From contig JAQNBH010000012.1 of NCBI GenBank assembly GCA_028752905.1, positions 28,343,816 through 28,407,815 of the forward strand: 64,000 nucleotides of DNA, in the 5' to 3' direction. Below the pieces are notes generated by a model, which saw only the letters and a list, made by a program, of their open reading frames with translations, was not told the DNA's origin and did not search any database. Positions 44,810-57,598 of the stretch are shown here, one piece after another (positions within the stretch are counted from its first letter, which is position 1; the number at the start of each line of letters is the position of its first letter). Origin of the DNA: Cladorhizidae sp. MBARI D1340-BT2 (taxonomy: Eukaryota > Porifera > Demospongiae > Poecilosclerida > Cladorhizidae). The position numbers and the translations under genes were made by a program.

Positions 44810-46305
44810 AACAACAGCTAGTCAATGAGTTGATTATTTGTGTGAGTGCATCAATATTTACACTACTACTACTAAACATACCAAGCAAGTGTATGTACAC
44901 AAGTGTATCATAAACTCTGATTGTCAATCACCACTTCTAACCAAACCAACAAGAAAACCAGTGCTTAACAACAACTAAGCTCTTACTAAACAAATGATTG
45001 AATCTTCTATATAAATGGATGCTTTGCATTATTTGAGTAGAGAGCTAAACTTCTGTTACATGAGCCACATGAAGATGGAGTAACTCTAAGCCAGACAAAG
45101 AAGGAGCTAGTCTCATGAGTCACACTAAGAAAGAACTGGATTCCTGAGCCACACCAAGTAAGAAGAGCAGGTAGTGTTTGCTGGTAGGTATAGGTGCCTG
45201 TGCAGCTTTCCCCAAAATAAGAGCCTCCATAAATGGTAGGATCAGCAAGAAAGAGAATGTTCAAGTTGGCAGTTGCGATTTTCATCATTTGTATTGAAGT
45301 GGAAGTTGTGCACCTCTGCAAGCAAAACTTATGTGTAGTCCTAGCCCTGGCATTACACTCACACAGCCTCATTCCCAACATCACACATGCACACATCCAT
45401 AATCAAAATACCAAACAACTCACACTCAGCTAGCCCAACCCCCAGATCTAGCCCTAGATAACTAGACACACAAACATGCCTACACTGGACATCCCCATAC
45501 TGCTAGGCTGACACTATAATGCCATACATGTCCTTCACTCTCCGCAATAGACAGACCCAAACAAGAACAGCAGCACAGAAAACATTAAGCAGAACAGACC
45601 AATCAACACCAGTCAACACATAGCAACATAACATTCTAATCTAAGGGTCAGGACTAATTAACTCTTCTTGTAGCTAGTTTTAAACAAAAAGTTCTCAGCT
45701 TATCTATTTTTTTTTTGTCTTTTCTGCTAGTCCAATCACACCCCTGGTCATCCACATCACCACATTATATCTCTGTCAATCACACCATTCACCATTACAC
45801 ATGGACCAATCGCAGAAATGCATGACATGCTTAACTTTATATATATATACACACCATCAGGCATGCAGCACCTCATTCTTACTGATGAAGATGTCTATCT
45901 ATCAAAGGTTGTGTAATGAGAATTTATTGATCTCTGTATCAAGTTAGTGTCTAGTATTATTACAGAGAGAAAGAAAAACGATAAGCTCTCAACTATGGTC
46001 AAGAGCTACCCTCCTGCTAGAAGTATTCTCTCCCTGAGGACCTGATGGGTCCCCAGTGACTGGGTGCTACATACAGTGAGCGAGAAAGAGGAAGAGTTTG
46101 GTCTTGCTATCATCAATGACAAGAGTGGCTTCATCCATCTCTTAACATCTCTTACTTCTGACATGAAGGGGAAAAGCACATTTCCAGCATCAGCACCTAC
46201 AACACTGACTTACCACATGCACACACTATACTAGTACCACCACCAAGTACAACTACACATTAGATAGCTTCATACTCCCACAGGAAGGATACTTCACACC
46301 AGCTG
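44810..46305. other. Unit-1 block between linker exon and minisatellite
   Basis: The block is paralogous to 35650-39300 and 54420-55490. A minus-strand frame at 45007-45396 exists, but its equivalents in the other units are broken, so I do not call it a gene. Confidence 0.6.
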
Positions 46306-46309
46306 GCCT

Positions 46310-46735
46310 CCACCAAACCCACTCATAGACACACCACCCCACCACCACAACTAATATACACACCAATCCCACCAACCCAACACATACACACTCCACCATA
46401 ACCACCCTTACTCATACACACACCCAACTACTAACACAAATGCACATACCCATCCCCAACCACCAAATCATACACACACCACTCCCCCACTATACCAAAT
46501 CATACACAATCACCCCACCACCTAACTTAGAAACACACTACCACCACCTTCCCAACCAAACTCACACACCCACCACCGAACCCATACCCCTCTACCCACC
46601 AACTGAATCATACGCACACTAACCACACCACATCAGCTCATTCACACACTACCCACATTAGTTCAACATTCTCACCCCCTCACACATTCTTTTATAATTA
46701 ATCAATGCCCCCCCCCCCCCCCCCACCCCCCTATG
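46310..46735. repeat. CA-rich repeat and poly-C run
   Basis: Degenerate CA-rich repeat as in unit 0, ending in a C homopolymer run around 46709-46725. Confidence 0.85.
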
Positions 46736-46780
46736 TCAACCTATATATAGACCACATTGACTTGTAGCGATGACTTATCT

Positions 46781-46847
46781 TTTTTGCCAACGTTTCAATT
46801 GAATGCTTTGACCATCAGGGGCAAATGAAAACAGACACAGCGGAACA
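46781..46847. repeat. Left terminus of the minisatellite-bearing element, unit 2
   Basis: TTTTTGCCAACGTTTCAATT is followed by CATCAGGGGCAAATG. The reverse complement of 60740-60790 shows the same order (TTTTTGCCAAATGTTGCAAC, then CCATCAGGTG). These are the two inverted ends of one element family. Confidence 0.7.
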
Positions 46848-48645
46848 CACTCACTGGCATTTATACTCACTCGCAACACATTTATACTCACTGGCAACAC
46901 ATTTATACTCACTGGCAACACATTTATACTCACTCGCAACACATTTATACTCACTGGCAACACATTTATACTCACTGGCAACACATTTATACTCACTGGC
47001 AACACATTTATACTCACTGGCAACACATTTATACTCACTGGCATCACATTTATACTCACTGGCAACACATTTATACTCACTGGCAACACATATATACTCA
47101 CTGGCAACACATTTATACTCACTCGCAACCCATTTATACTCACTCGCAACACATTTATACTCACTCGCAACACATTTATACTCACTCGCAACACATTTAT
47201 ACTCACTGGCAACACATTTATACTCACTGGCAACACATTTATACTCACTCGCAACACATTTATACTCACTGACAACACATTTATACTCACTGGCAACACA
47301 TTTATACTCACTGGCAACACATTTATACTCACTGGCAACACATTTATACTCACTGGCATCACATTTATACTCACTGGCAACACATTTATACTCACTGGCA
47401 ACACACATATACTCACTGGCAACACATTTATACTCACTCGCAACCCATTTATACTCACTCGCAACACATTTATACTCACTGGCAACACATTTATACACAC
47501 TCGCAACACATTTATACTCACTGGCAACAATTTATACTCACTGGCAACACATTTATACTCACTCGCAACACATTTATACTCACTGACAACACATTTATAC
47601 TCACTGGCAACACATTTATACTCACTGGCAACACATTTATACTCACTGGCAACACATTTATACTCGCTGGCAACACATTTATACTCACTGGCAACACATT
47701 TATACTCACTTGCAACACATTTATACTCACTTGCAACACATTTATACTCACTCGCAACACATTTATACTCACTGGCAACACATTTATACTCACTGGCAAC
47801 ACATTTATACTCACTCGCATCACATTTATACTCACTGACAACACATTTATACTCACTGGCATCACATTTATACTCACTGGCAACACATTTATACTCACTG
47901 GCAACACATTTATACTCACTGGCAACACATTTATACTCACTGGCAACACATTTATACTCACTGGCAACACATTTATACTCACTGGCAACACATTTATACT
48001 CACTTGCAACACATTTATACTCACTCGCAACACATTTATACTCACTCGCAACACATTTATACTCACTGGCAACACATTTATACTCGCTCGCAACACATTT
48101 ATACTCACTGGCAACACATTTATACTCACTCGCAACACATTTATACTCACTCACAACACATTTATACTCACTGGCAACACATTTATACTCACTGGCAACA
48201 CATTTATACTCACTCGCAACACATTTATACTCACTGACAACACATTTATACTCACTGGCAACACATTTATACTCACTGGCAACACATTTATACTCACTCG
48301 CAACAGATTTATACTCACTGGCAACACATTTATACTCACTGGCAACACATTTATACTCACTCGCAACACATTTATACTCACTCGCAACACATTTATACTC
48401 ACTGGCAACACATTTATACTCACTGGCAACACATTTATATCGCTGGCAACACATTTATACTCACTGGCAACACATTTATACTCACTTGCAACACATTTAT
48501 ACTCACTGACAACACATTTATACTCACTGGCAACACATTTATACTCACTGGCAACACATTTATACGCATTGGCAACACATTTATACTCACTGACAACACA
48601 TTTATAATCACTGGCAATACATTTATACTCACAGGCAACATGTGT
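46848..48645. repeat. 21-bp minisatellite array, about 85 copies (unit 2)
   Basis: This is the largest array of the CACATTTATACTCACTGGCA-type unit, with GGC/CGC/GAC variants. Several frames are open through it, up to 559 codons on the minus strand. This follows from the 21-bp period and is not evidence of a protein. Confidence 0.98.
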
Positions 48646-48825
48646 CCCTTGAAATGCACATGATTCATGATTTGTCAGCCAGTGATGGGTCTAGTTTCAC
48701 ACCATGCTCTTGAGAATTGAGATTCAGCAGTTGGGCAGCTCCAGGCCTGCATCAGTCTGATGCATGACTGTGCTTATTCACTCTAGCATTCAATCATGTC
48801 AGGAATCACATGCATTTACCCAAGC

Positions 48826-48951
48826 CTAACAGACAACACTTAGCCTGTACAACCATCAATTAACACTCACCCTTATGTTAATGTATGACACCTCTCACCT
48901 CACCCATATATTGGTATTAACATATTGCATAGTACACACTCATTGGTTATT
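48826..48951 (+). repeat. 5' LTR-like direct repeat, unit 2
   Basis: GCCTAACAGACAACACTTAG through CTCATTGGTTATT recurs at 52373-52475. The pair encloses the decayed retroelement. Exact LTR ends are not resolved. Confidence 0.6.
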
Positions 48952-49243
48952 TGTGGTGGAAGCATCCTCAAAACATGCTCCACAGCAAATATTTTACCAG
49001 CTTCTTCTGGGCTGCTTCAACCAGCTACACAATAGTTACAAATCTTTGTCCCTAGCAGTACATAATGTCGCACTTTTGTTTGGCTTGATAGTTGATGGTG
49101 GGAGGCTGCTATCAAGCCAAACAAAAGTACTACACAGTGTACTGCTAGGGACAATTAAACAACAATTGTGTAGCTGGTTGAAACAGCCCAGAAGAAGCTG
49201 GTAAAAGATTTGCTGTGCATGTTTAGAGGATATTTCCACCACA
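48952..49243. mobile_element. Foldback MITE with about 115-bp arms
   Basis: The left arm starting TGTGGTGGAAGCATCCTC is the inverted match of the right arm ending GAGGATATTTCCACCACA. Matching pairs continue inward through CAGCTTCTTCTGGGCTG to the hairpin near TTTGGCTTGATAG. A related, partly decayed copy lies at 57815-58035. Confidence 0.88.
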
Positions 49244-49369
49244 CATTGCTTTAGCAGTGTCTGTGAGGAACAAAGACCCAGTCACACTAAAACAAAGTTG
49301 GCACTATGGTTGACGAATACTTCACCTGGTCCATCTTGTACTCAATAAATATTAGAGAAGGACCCCTTA

Positions 49370-51447
49370 CCAACAGACACATAACCATGATATCAAGAAG
49401 CCGGGACCAGCCAAGTGTCCTAAAGAGAAAGTATACCTTTGCTGTCCCACCTGCCATCACTCACATGACTACCTGGTACAGGGTTTACTGAATGGCAAGG
49501 ATGCAACCATCAAGTTAGACAAAGCAGCTTCACACTCTGTGGTTTCCAAGACTGCACTTCCGGAAGGCTCTTTGAATTTAACTTAGCAAACATAAACATT
49601 GACATAGGTGGGAGACTGCAAAACTTCAAGGACCTAAGGCTGAAGGCACCTGCTGATATTCTACTGGGTCAAGATGCTCCCTTTCTAAACCACTTACTTG
49701 AGCCATTAGTGAAAGAGAGACTGACGGTTTAAACACAAGCTATGTTGGTGCAGACCAGACAAGCTGCAGAGCAAGAGCAACAACACTTGCAGGCTGATGA
49801 GATAGCTACAGTGAACTCAGGAGAAATACTCACACCATGGGAGGAGTTAGTTGGAAATGACAGCGATATTTTGGTTGACCTGGATCAGAAACCTAGACAA
49901 AGCAAATGACAAAAATTAAAAGATGCTTAAGGCTTTGTCTCTATCCCATCTGTCATTCCTTAGATGAACACATCCTCAAATTAGAGGAGAACACACCCTC
50001 TCAGCCAGATAAAACTGCACTCACTCGACCAGATGAGAATACACGTCTCAACCAGAGGATAGCGCATACTCTCAAATATATGAGAACACACCCTCTCAAT
50101 CAGATGAGAGCACAACCTCTAAAATAGTTCGTAAACAAGTCTGTGTTGATGAACACGGTTGCCAGACTTTAGTGCTGGGCTACAGAACAACTCATACTTG
50201 CACAAAGAGTGAGAATCGCTGAACCAGGGGAACTCTGATTAATTTTTTGAGGTTGGATTGTTGTTTAGATGTCGACACGACAAGTTAGACAATGAAATGC
50301 ACCAACCAGTGTTGCCAGGCAACAGACAACAGCAAGCCATAGCTCACACACTCCACATGACTGGTCACCTCGGGTACAACAAAGCCAGACACAGACTGTT
50401 GGCCCACTTTTACTGGCCAGGCCTCAGCCGGGATGTGAATCAAGCCTGTGAATCCTGCGCTAAATGCCAGAATGGAAGTAGACGTCCACAGACACTGTCT
50501 CCATTAATCTTAATGCCAATTATCACAGAATTACTGACTAGGCACCTTTTGATATAGTTGACCCTTTACCTCACACTAGAGCCGGCAACAAGATCTGTTT
50601 TAACATCCATGCATTTTGCCAGATAGTGATGCCACACTACTCAAGAAAGCGGTTGCTGAAACTCTTTCTTCTGCTTTGATGGACATATTCTCTCCCCCCA
50701 GGAATACCAGCTAAACTACTGACAGATCAGGGCATCAATTTTGTGTCATTCCTGTGACAACCTTATATCAGAAACTAGGCATTCACCACATCAAAGTAAG
50801 TCCATAGCACCCTCAGACGAACAGTACGTTAAAACGGTTTCATGCCACATTGAAACAAATTATTAAGAAGGTCAGTGAACACACCACTGCTGTTCAATGT
50901 CTAACAACCACGAGGGAGAACCAGGAACAGATGCAACACATAGCACCAGTTACATACAGAGTGCACATGCATGACAGAAAGAAAAGGCATAGAACTAGTC
51001 ATGTCAACATGATGAAGTCCTGGCACAGTCCAATGGCATCTGTATTTTATATCACCTTAACAGATGAAGAAACTCTGCAGGGACTTCTCTTGTCAACCCT
51101 ATAGGAATCAGATTCAAAAGCTCTCATGGGACCAAACTTAAATGATGGACAGACTTCACAGCTCCAATGCTTGATGGATACTGCCCCAACAGTTTTCACA
51201 AATATCTCTTGGGAAACAACGGCAGTGGGACATGCCATTGAGACCAATTAAGCCCATGGAACCATCTAAAAACACCTGTTCATTTCCAATCCTAATGGTG
51301 AGGAAGGATGAAATGGTAAGGATGTGCATTGATTAGAGCCAATTGAATGCACTGACACACACCGAACAATAGCCAGACAAGACAAGTATTGTTCGCGGAT
51401 CAGAAGTGACAATTTCCACACACTCTCCTGCTAACTACTCTATACTC
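49370..51447 (+). pseudogene. Decayed LTR retroelement, integrase before reverse transcriptase (unit 2)
   Basis: The plus-strand order of relics is as follows. A retropepsin-like segment comes first (LLNGKDATIKLDKAASHSVV). Next is the integrase zinc-binding domain (HTLHMTGHLGYNKARHRLL, then CESCAKCQNG) at 50258-50557, then core and C-terminal relics (HVNMMKSWHSP). Finally the N-terminal edge of a reverse transcriptase appears (FPILMVRKDEMVRMCID, then SQLNALT) near 51300. A purine tract and LTR-like repeat follow after the piggyBac insertion. Integrase ahead of reverse transcriptase is the Gmr1-like arrangement. Most of reverse transcriptase and RNase H is deleted. Confidence 0.7.
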
Positions 51448-51452
51448 CTTAA

Positions 51453-52348
51453 CCCTCTCACCGCTGTAAGCGCCATATGGCGTAATGGACTTTAAAAATC
51501 GCTAATAAATCGATCGCTTGGCCTATAGTCATTATTTGCATACCACCGGAAAGAGCAACTATTACTCTATATGACGTCCAAAAATTACATCCGGAAACGC
51601 CCGATTAGTTAGCGAAAAGTACGTACAACTACCGACGGTTCGCGGTTTTGACGACCTAAAAATGAGTGGATGTTTAACGCTTAAAGAAGTACTTTCCCTG
51701 GTTTCTTGCGAGGATTTTGCTCTCATTGAGGATGAGTCAGAGGAAGAAGAAGGTGAAGAAATATGTGGCTACCTTGGAAATGCAAGTTCTGATCGTGCAG
51801 CAGTGCATTCTTTAGCCGCTGTAGTTGACCCTACTATAGACCCTCAGGATTCTTCCTTTTGCTATGACCAGCTCTCTAGTTATAATGAAATTGATCAGGA
51901 AGCCTTCTCAGGTTAGCTAAAGTATCTACATATTTGTATTTGCATGTTCTTTCTCAAATAGTTGAATTTCAATAACATAATAAACCATTGTATTACTGGG
52001 CTATAGAATCATATGATCAAATTTTGTCAAAAACCCACCGCTATATATTGCTATATGCCTAAATTATTATGACTAATGTTTACTAAATGCTAACTAAATG
52101 AGTAAATGTATTATAAATTTTTTTTGTTGATTAAATGTTAGATATTGATAGAGAAATTTAGTATAATGATATTCATATTTTGTGGTTGATAATGTGGATA
52201 ACTAATGAGATCACATTGTTTATAAACAATGGTGCTATCACATGACAAAATTACAACTGATATGAATGGATTGCTGATTTTATAATGATTTTTTTTTGGT
52301 AGCTGGTATACTTTAGGAAAAATGTCCAGGAAGTCAGCGGTGAAAGGG
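51453..52348 (+). mobile_element. piggyBac-type non-autonomous element, copy 2
   Basis: The 896-bp element has TTAA on both sides (51449-51452 and 52349-52352) and the same CCCTCTCACCGCTG and CAGCGGTGAAAGGG ends as copy 1. The paralogous unit 3 has an uninterrupted site at 60135-60140, proving the borders. Confidence 0.95.
51662..51916 (+). pseudogene. Truncated piggyBac-like N-terminal frame, copy 2
   Basis: It starts MSGCLTLKEVLSLVSCEDFA with the same acidic stretch as copy 1. An extra base late in the frame changes the C-terminus to SSFCYDQLSSYNEIDQEAFS, which looks more like the natural continuation. No catalytic region is present. Confidence 0.5.
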
Positions 52349-52349
52349 T

Positions 52350-52475
52350 TAAGGAAGGGGTGGGGGCAGAGACCCAAGCCTAACTGACAACACTTAGCCT
52401 GCACAATCATCAATTTACACTCACCACATGTTAATGTGAGACCTCTCACCTCACACACTAACGACTGGTTTATTT
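52350..52475 (+). repeat. Purine tract and 3' LTR-like repeat, unit 2
   Basis: GGAAGGGGTGGGGGCAGAG, a strong polypurine tract, directly precedes the repeat starting GCCTAACTGACAACACTTAG. The same order occurs in unit 3 at 60139-60170, which supports an LTR retroelement 3' end. Confidence 0.65.
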
Positions 52476-52504
52476 GTAATTATACCTTATTTATGTAAAT
52501 GTAA

Positions 52505-52600
52505 ATGAAATGTGTTGCCAGTGAGTGTAAATGTGTTGCCTTGTTTCTCACCCTGATGAAGACGGAGCATTGAGGTAGAAACAGGCAAAAACATAAAAAA
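52505..52600. repeat. Right (inverted) terminus of the minisatellite-bearing element, unit 2
   Basis: About one and a half inverted minisatellite units (TGTGTTGCCAGTGAGTGTAA) are followed by CCCTGATGAAGACGGAGCAT and GGCAAAAAC, the inverted counterpart of the left terminus at 46781. Confidence 0.7.
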
Positions 52601-52609
52601 ACACACATT

Positions 52610-53430
52610 AAAAAATTAATCTAATTAGCACCCAAGAAAAATGGATGTTGCCACTTCTCTTTCCATTGATTGCTGGGAGCTACTCCCATTGTAAAATCTC
52701 CATGAAGACGTGAGGAAGCCAGAAAGTTCATAACATAGCAATCCCCATGATAAGTTAGCTTATTCTAGCTAGCTAAATTTGGTGAGCACAGTGAAGTTGT
52801 TCTTCAGATGCCTCTAGATTTGCTAGTCTGCACATGCGTCCCCTTAACGGCATCTTTCTTACTGCTGTAAGTAAAGCAGAAGAGGCCATGACTCAATTTC
52901 TGTACTCCATTGTTAACTTTACAGAGCAATGTGGAGCGGGAAGGACAAGTGAAGAGCAAGCACGAGGAAAAGGGATTGATTGAAAAGTTATGCTAATTAC
53001 AGGCCAGAACATTTCACATGTGCCAGGAGAAATGGAGCTGGTCTGAAGACTTTGGAGGACTTTTCATGAATACCTAACAGAACATCACATATTCACACTA
53101 GCTTTGAAGTCACATGTTCGAGCCTATATGAAGCTTTTTCTGTCCTGATGAGTTTATGCCGAGTATTGAACCTGTGAATTAACATATTTTAAGAGTCTTT
53201 ATCTATAATTACTAATTACTTCAATACAAACTACGCACCTGCTAAGAAGCATTTACGCATTTGAATCGTGCGAATATGGTTGAGCAGTTCCAAAAGTGTT
53301 AAAGATTGTTCTACCTTAAGTAATATCTAGATATATAAGAACTATGTTTAACAGCAAATATATATACACTGGTATAAAAGAAGATAAACAAGACTGTCCC
53401 CATGTAGACTAAGGGTGAGCACCCTTTACC
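52610..53430. other. Unit-2 block before death domain 3
   Basis: Shared with 43361-43800 and 60840-61598. No gene was recognised. Confidence 0.6.
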
Positions 53431-53432
53431 AC

Positions 53433-53592
53433 TTAAAATATACACAACCAGCTAGACCAACCTTTGCTGCTTAAGATGGAAATAATGTCTTCAGCACATT
53501 TCTCAGAATCTCCCTCCACACATACTCGAAGAAGATTCCTGTAAGTCTTTGGATAACGAGATTTAGATCTCCAACGATCCAGAAGAGCCCAC
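53433..53592 (-). CDS. Death-domain gene 3, terminal exon
   Basis: It encodes WALLDRWRSKSRYPKTYRNL then LRVCVEGDSEKCAEDIISIL and ends at TAA after a short extension (GWSSWLCIF). The preceding intron is 61 nt. Together with 53654-53844 it makes a complete death domain. Confidence 0.8.
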
Positions 53593-53653
53593 CTGTAAAT
53601 AGTGTGCATCTATAAAACCAAATCCACAGTTCACACATTTAGCATTGTAGTAC

Positions 53654-53844
53654 CTTTGTAGACCATGACTGTGTGTGGTCATTATGTGCTGGACGTCTGA
53701 CGAGTTCAGTCCTAGAAGATACGGCTGATCTTCCAAACAAAACAGTCTTGCAGAAATTCGACCTAGGTCTACGTCTGACATTATCTCATCATCTAGGTAA
53801 CCATGGTTGCACTTGGTAACTTTGTCCAGCAGTTCCTCGTATTT
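53654..53844 (-). CDS. Death-domain gene 3, first death-domain exon
   Basis: It encodes KYEELLDKVTKCNHGYLDDE, then SDVDLGRISARLFCLEDQPY and LLGLNSSDVQHIM. Splice sites are TTATTGTAG and AAAG/GTACTA. The frame is clean and very close to copy 4. Confidence 0.82.
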
Positions 53845-54342
53845 CTACAATAATAACTAAAATAACAACAGGAACAACTAATATAGCATGAAGATCATGG
53901 CTTCATAGAGACATTTTAGTTGCTGGGAAGAGTGGGGATGAGTGTCGAGCCTGGAATTGTTCATAGCTATCCTTACTACATGGACCCATTAGCCTGATTT
54001 TTGGTTAGACAAAGTTTAAGTCTTGGAAATAGATAAGTAACACTAACCTGGCTAGGCTCAGGTGAATCACAATTGAAGGACTTGAACTGACTTCAGCAGC
54101 TTTTAGTGCAATTTTGACAAATTCAAAGAGTAAAATCTTGGGAATGTATTATACATGTTGTCTACTTAATTGCCAAGTTGATTAACTGCACCAACATTAG
54201 CTGCAAAAACAAATAGTGAATGCATACAATATACATATTATGACACCACAATATTTTTTTAATCCTTGTGGTGTAGGTGGGAGGTGGGGTAATCCCTGAT
54301 CCCCTGACTCCCTGTGAAACCTTGACAGATGGTTTTGCTAAC

Positions 54343-54410
54343 CTGTGCCTTGATGCTGCTTGAGAATGCAGTGATGGCAGCTGCTTCTTCATCAGTTTTT
54401 CCAGTAACAT
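54343..54410 (-). CDS. Death-domain gene 3, 68-nt linker exon
   Basis: It encodes VTGKTDEEAAAITAFSSSIK then AQ, with the same borders (CTGCAG acceptor, GTTAGC donor) and phase as in genes 1 and 2. Confidence 0.7.
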
Positions 54411-54414
54411 CTGC

Positions 54415-55488
54415 AGTAACAACAGCTAGTCAATGAGTGGATTATTTGTGTGAGTGCATCAATGGAAGGTTTTATTTACACTACTACTAAACATACCAAG
54501 CATGTGTATATCCACAAGTGAACCATAAACTCTGGTTGTCTATCACCACTTCTAACCAAACCAGCAAGAAAATCAGAGCTTAGAAACAACTGAGCCATTA
54601 CTAAACAAATAATGCACACACATTAAATCTTCTACCATTTACTGCATACTTTGCATTATTTATTAGGCAGAAGCAGAGAGCTAAACTTATGTTACATGAG
54701 CCACATGAAGATGGAGTAACTCTGATAAGCCAGACAAAGAAGGAGCTACTCTCATGAGTCACACTAAGAATTGCTGAGCCACACCAAGAAGAGCAGGCAG
54801 TATTTGCAGGAAGGCATAGGTGCCTGTGCAGCTTTCTTTATAACAATAAATGGTAATAAGCAAGAAAGAGAACCTTCAAGAATGCAGTTGCGATTTTCAG
54901 CCATTTTTAGAGGTTGAACACCTCTGCAAACAATACTTATGTAATAGTAAATATACCCGTAAGCTCTAGTCCTTGTGGTAGACTACCCCAGCATCATCTG
55001 ACCAGCCATACCTCTAGTCATAGCCCTAGCCTTAGACTTTAGTTTTATACCAGTCCCGTCAGACATTCCTATATCCATAACTCAAATCCCAAACAACTCG
55101 TACCCAGCTAGTCCAGCCCCCAGATCCAGCTCTAGATAGCTATACACACAAACATCCCTACACTGGACATCCCCATACTCCTAGGCTGACACTATAATGC
55201 CACACATGTCCTTCACTCGACAGACCCAAACCAGAACAGCATCACAGAAAAGAGGAACAAAATGGTTGAGCAGAACAGAGCAAAGGACATTGCACACACC
55301 ATATATAGCAATACAACATTCAAAATTAAGTGTCAGGACCGCTTTTATCCAGTTTTACACAAAATATATATATTTTTCTCAGTTTTCAGTCTTCTCTTCT
55401 AGTCCTATTATACTTCTAGTATTATGATCCACATCACCACATTATATCTCTGTCAATCACCATTCACCATTTCACATGGACCGATCGC
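54415..55488. other. Unit-2 block between linker exon and minisatellite
   Basis: Paralogous to 44810-46300. It lacks the CA-rich repeat and the left terminus, so the array of unit 3 starts abruptly after GGACCGATCGC. Confidence 0.6.
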
Positions 55489-56170
55489 ACTGGCAACACA
55501 TTTATACTCACTGGCAACACATTTATACTCACTGGCAACACATTTATACTCACTGGCAACACATTTATGCTCACTGGCAACACATTTATACTCACTGCAA
55601 CACATTTATACTAATTGGTAACACATTTATACTCACTGGCAACACATTTATACTCACTGGCAACACATTTATACTCACTGGTAACACATTTATGCTCACT
55701 GGCAACACATTTATACTCACTGGCAACACATTTATACTCACTGGCAACACATTTATACTCACTGGCAACACATTTATACTCACTGGCAACACATTTATAC
55801 TCACTGGCAACACATTTATACTCACTGGCAACACATTTATACTCACTGGCAACACATTTATACTCACTGGCAACACATTTATACTCACTGGCAACACATT
55901 TATACTCACTGGTAACACATTTATGCTCACTGGCAACACATTTATACTCACTGGCAACACATTTATACTCACTGGCAACACATTTATACTCACTGGCAAC
56001 ACATTTATGCTCACTGGCAACACATTTATACTCACTGCAACACATTTATACTAATTGGTAACACATTTATACTCATTGGCAACACATTTATACTCACTGG
56101 CAACACATTTATACACACTGGCAACATATTTATACTAATTGGCAACACATTTATACTCACAGGCAACATG
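55489..56170. repeat. 21-bp minisatellite array, about 32 copies (unit 3)
   Basis: Same unit as the other two arrays. A longer period is visible, marked by repeated TTTATGCTCACTGG variants (about 55566, 55690, 55920 and 56005), indicating block duplication. Confidence 0.97.
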
Positions 56171-56580
56171 TGTCACATGAAATGCATGTGATTCATGATC
56201 TGTCAGCCAGTGACCTTGAGAGTTGAGATTCAGCAGTCGGTCAGCTCCAGGCCTGCAACTGTCTGATGTATTGCCATGCTTATACACTCTGGCATTCAAT
56301 CAATGAATAACATGCATTGACCAAAAGCCTAACAGGCAACACTTAAGGCCGGTTCACAATATGATGCTAGCCCAGCGTTTCGTTCCGTTCCGTTACCTAG
56401 CGTCATACCGTCAATTTGTGAACATGCTCCGTTTTGAAGAAAAGAAGAAACGGAGAGAAGCGCTAGATTAGACTCGAGTTCTATTCTAGCGTCTGTTGAC
56501 GCTAGCTTGACCAATCAGATTGCTTCATATTTTCACGTGTCATATCGTAGTTCTAATTAATGCCAATTTGTCAGTCGAAA

Positions 56581-57012
56581 ATGGAGGCTGTGCGAAGCTT
56601 TGTATGTCTTTGGAAGGTAGGATCAAGCTCTTACAAGGATCTATGAGCTAAAGAGAGTTGCTAGCAAGGTAAACTACGTAGCTACTGAATTAAATTATCT
56701 TAGTAGTCGTCATATTCCCATAATATTCATAATATTGTTTAGGTTGGAGGCTACACAGCGGATGGATGCATCAAGAGGTGGAGGATTTTAAAGGACAAAT
56801 TTGTGAGGGAACTGAAAAAGACCAAGAAGAAGAAGTCTGGAGATGCTGGGCCTGTTGTGGTGTCCAGTGAGCACAAGAAGTATGTAGTGAGGTTGAATAT
56901 TGATCCCTCTTCAGAAACCTTTCATTCCCATGATTCTATATATTATTACAACTACAGTATTGAACTAGTGCATTATATTGTTATATTACATCGCATTTTG
57001 TTCAGTGAATAA
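56581..57012 (+). pseudogene. MADF/Myb-like protein relic of Harbinger element
   Basis: The start MEAVRSFVCLWK and SSYKDL are followed, after a possible short intron (about 56668-56741), by CIKRWRILKDKFVRELKK and a Lys-rich stretch. This order fits MADF DNA-binding domains, which partner the Harbinger nuclease. A stop after KDL and the short length indicate decay. Confidence 0.6.
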
Positions 57013-57025
57013 ATGATATAAATAA

Positions 57026-57598
57026 TTAGTTGAGTTCTGCGAACATAGCTGTACTGCCAATCAACTTCTCCAGCAGGAGTACAGAAGTATTCTTGAAACC
57101 TTCCCTGATCTCCACAGCAGACTGAGAATGTCTTAATAATAAGAAATAAACAACGCATATGCAACTATATAGATAAATTATGGCAAACCTGTTGCTGCCA
57201 GCATGACCAATTGATGTCATTCCCGTATTTTTGTTCTTCATCTCCTCTTCACCCACCATCAATCATGTTTCTACTACCATCTTCATTATCAGACATCCGC
57301 AGATACCTGAAATGGCTTTCTGGATCTGACAGACGCATCTCCTGAACAGGTTGTGATACTCGCCTTGCTGTCTTCGCATTCTAAATATTGGACGTACCCA
57401 CACTCTGTTCTGCCTTCCCCTATTCCTCCTCCTCCGCCTCCTGAGCAAAAGAATCAAAATAATAGCCTGCTTCACTGCCGAACTTCGAGTCATAGCTAGC
57501 CAGCCGTAGTCGAGGGTGTGGTAGGTAAAGGGTCGAACCTCAATTGGCAAAATTTGGCTCGAGGTGACGGAACGAAACGAAACGAAACGAAATGCCAA
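57026..57598 (-). pseudogene. Harbinger nuclease relic (both ends, catalytic middle missing)
   Basis: The N-terminal part has an Arg-rich run followed by WVRPIFRMRRQQGEYHNLFR, and in another frame MRLSDPESHFRYLRMS, both typical of the start of DDE_Tnp_4 nucleases. The C-terminal part (RFQEYFCTPAGEVDWQ) resembles the usual end of the protein. The catalytic centre between them is absent, so the element cannot move by itself. Confidence 0.7.

Noticed and set aside
45007..45396. A 129-codon minus-strand frame
   Set aside because: The equivalent sequences in units 0 and 2 (about 35650-35900 and 54690-54900) are broken by indels and stops, and no domain is recognisable.
46775..48454. A 559-codon frame with repeated YKCVASE/VLPVSIN heptads
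   Set aside because: The 21-bp period keeps frames open on both strands at once. Copy number differs widely between arrays and no conserved start or splice context is present, so it is a minisatellite, not a repeat protein.
52551..52590. CCTGATGA...GAAAC resembling a hammerhead ribozyme core
   Set aside because: The spacing holds no convincing stem II pairing and no cleavage-site arm or stem I closes around it. The unit-3 copy has changed core bases. It is better explained as the inverted terminus of the repeat element. A covariance-model search would settle it.
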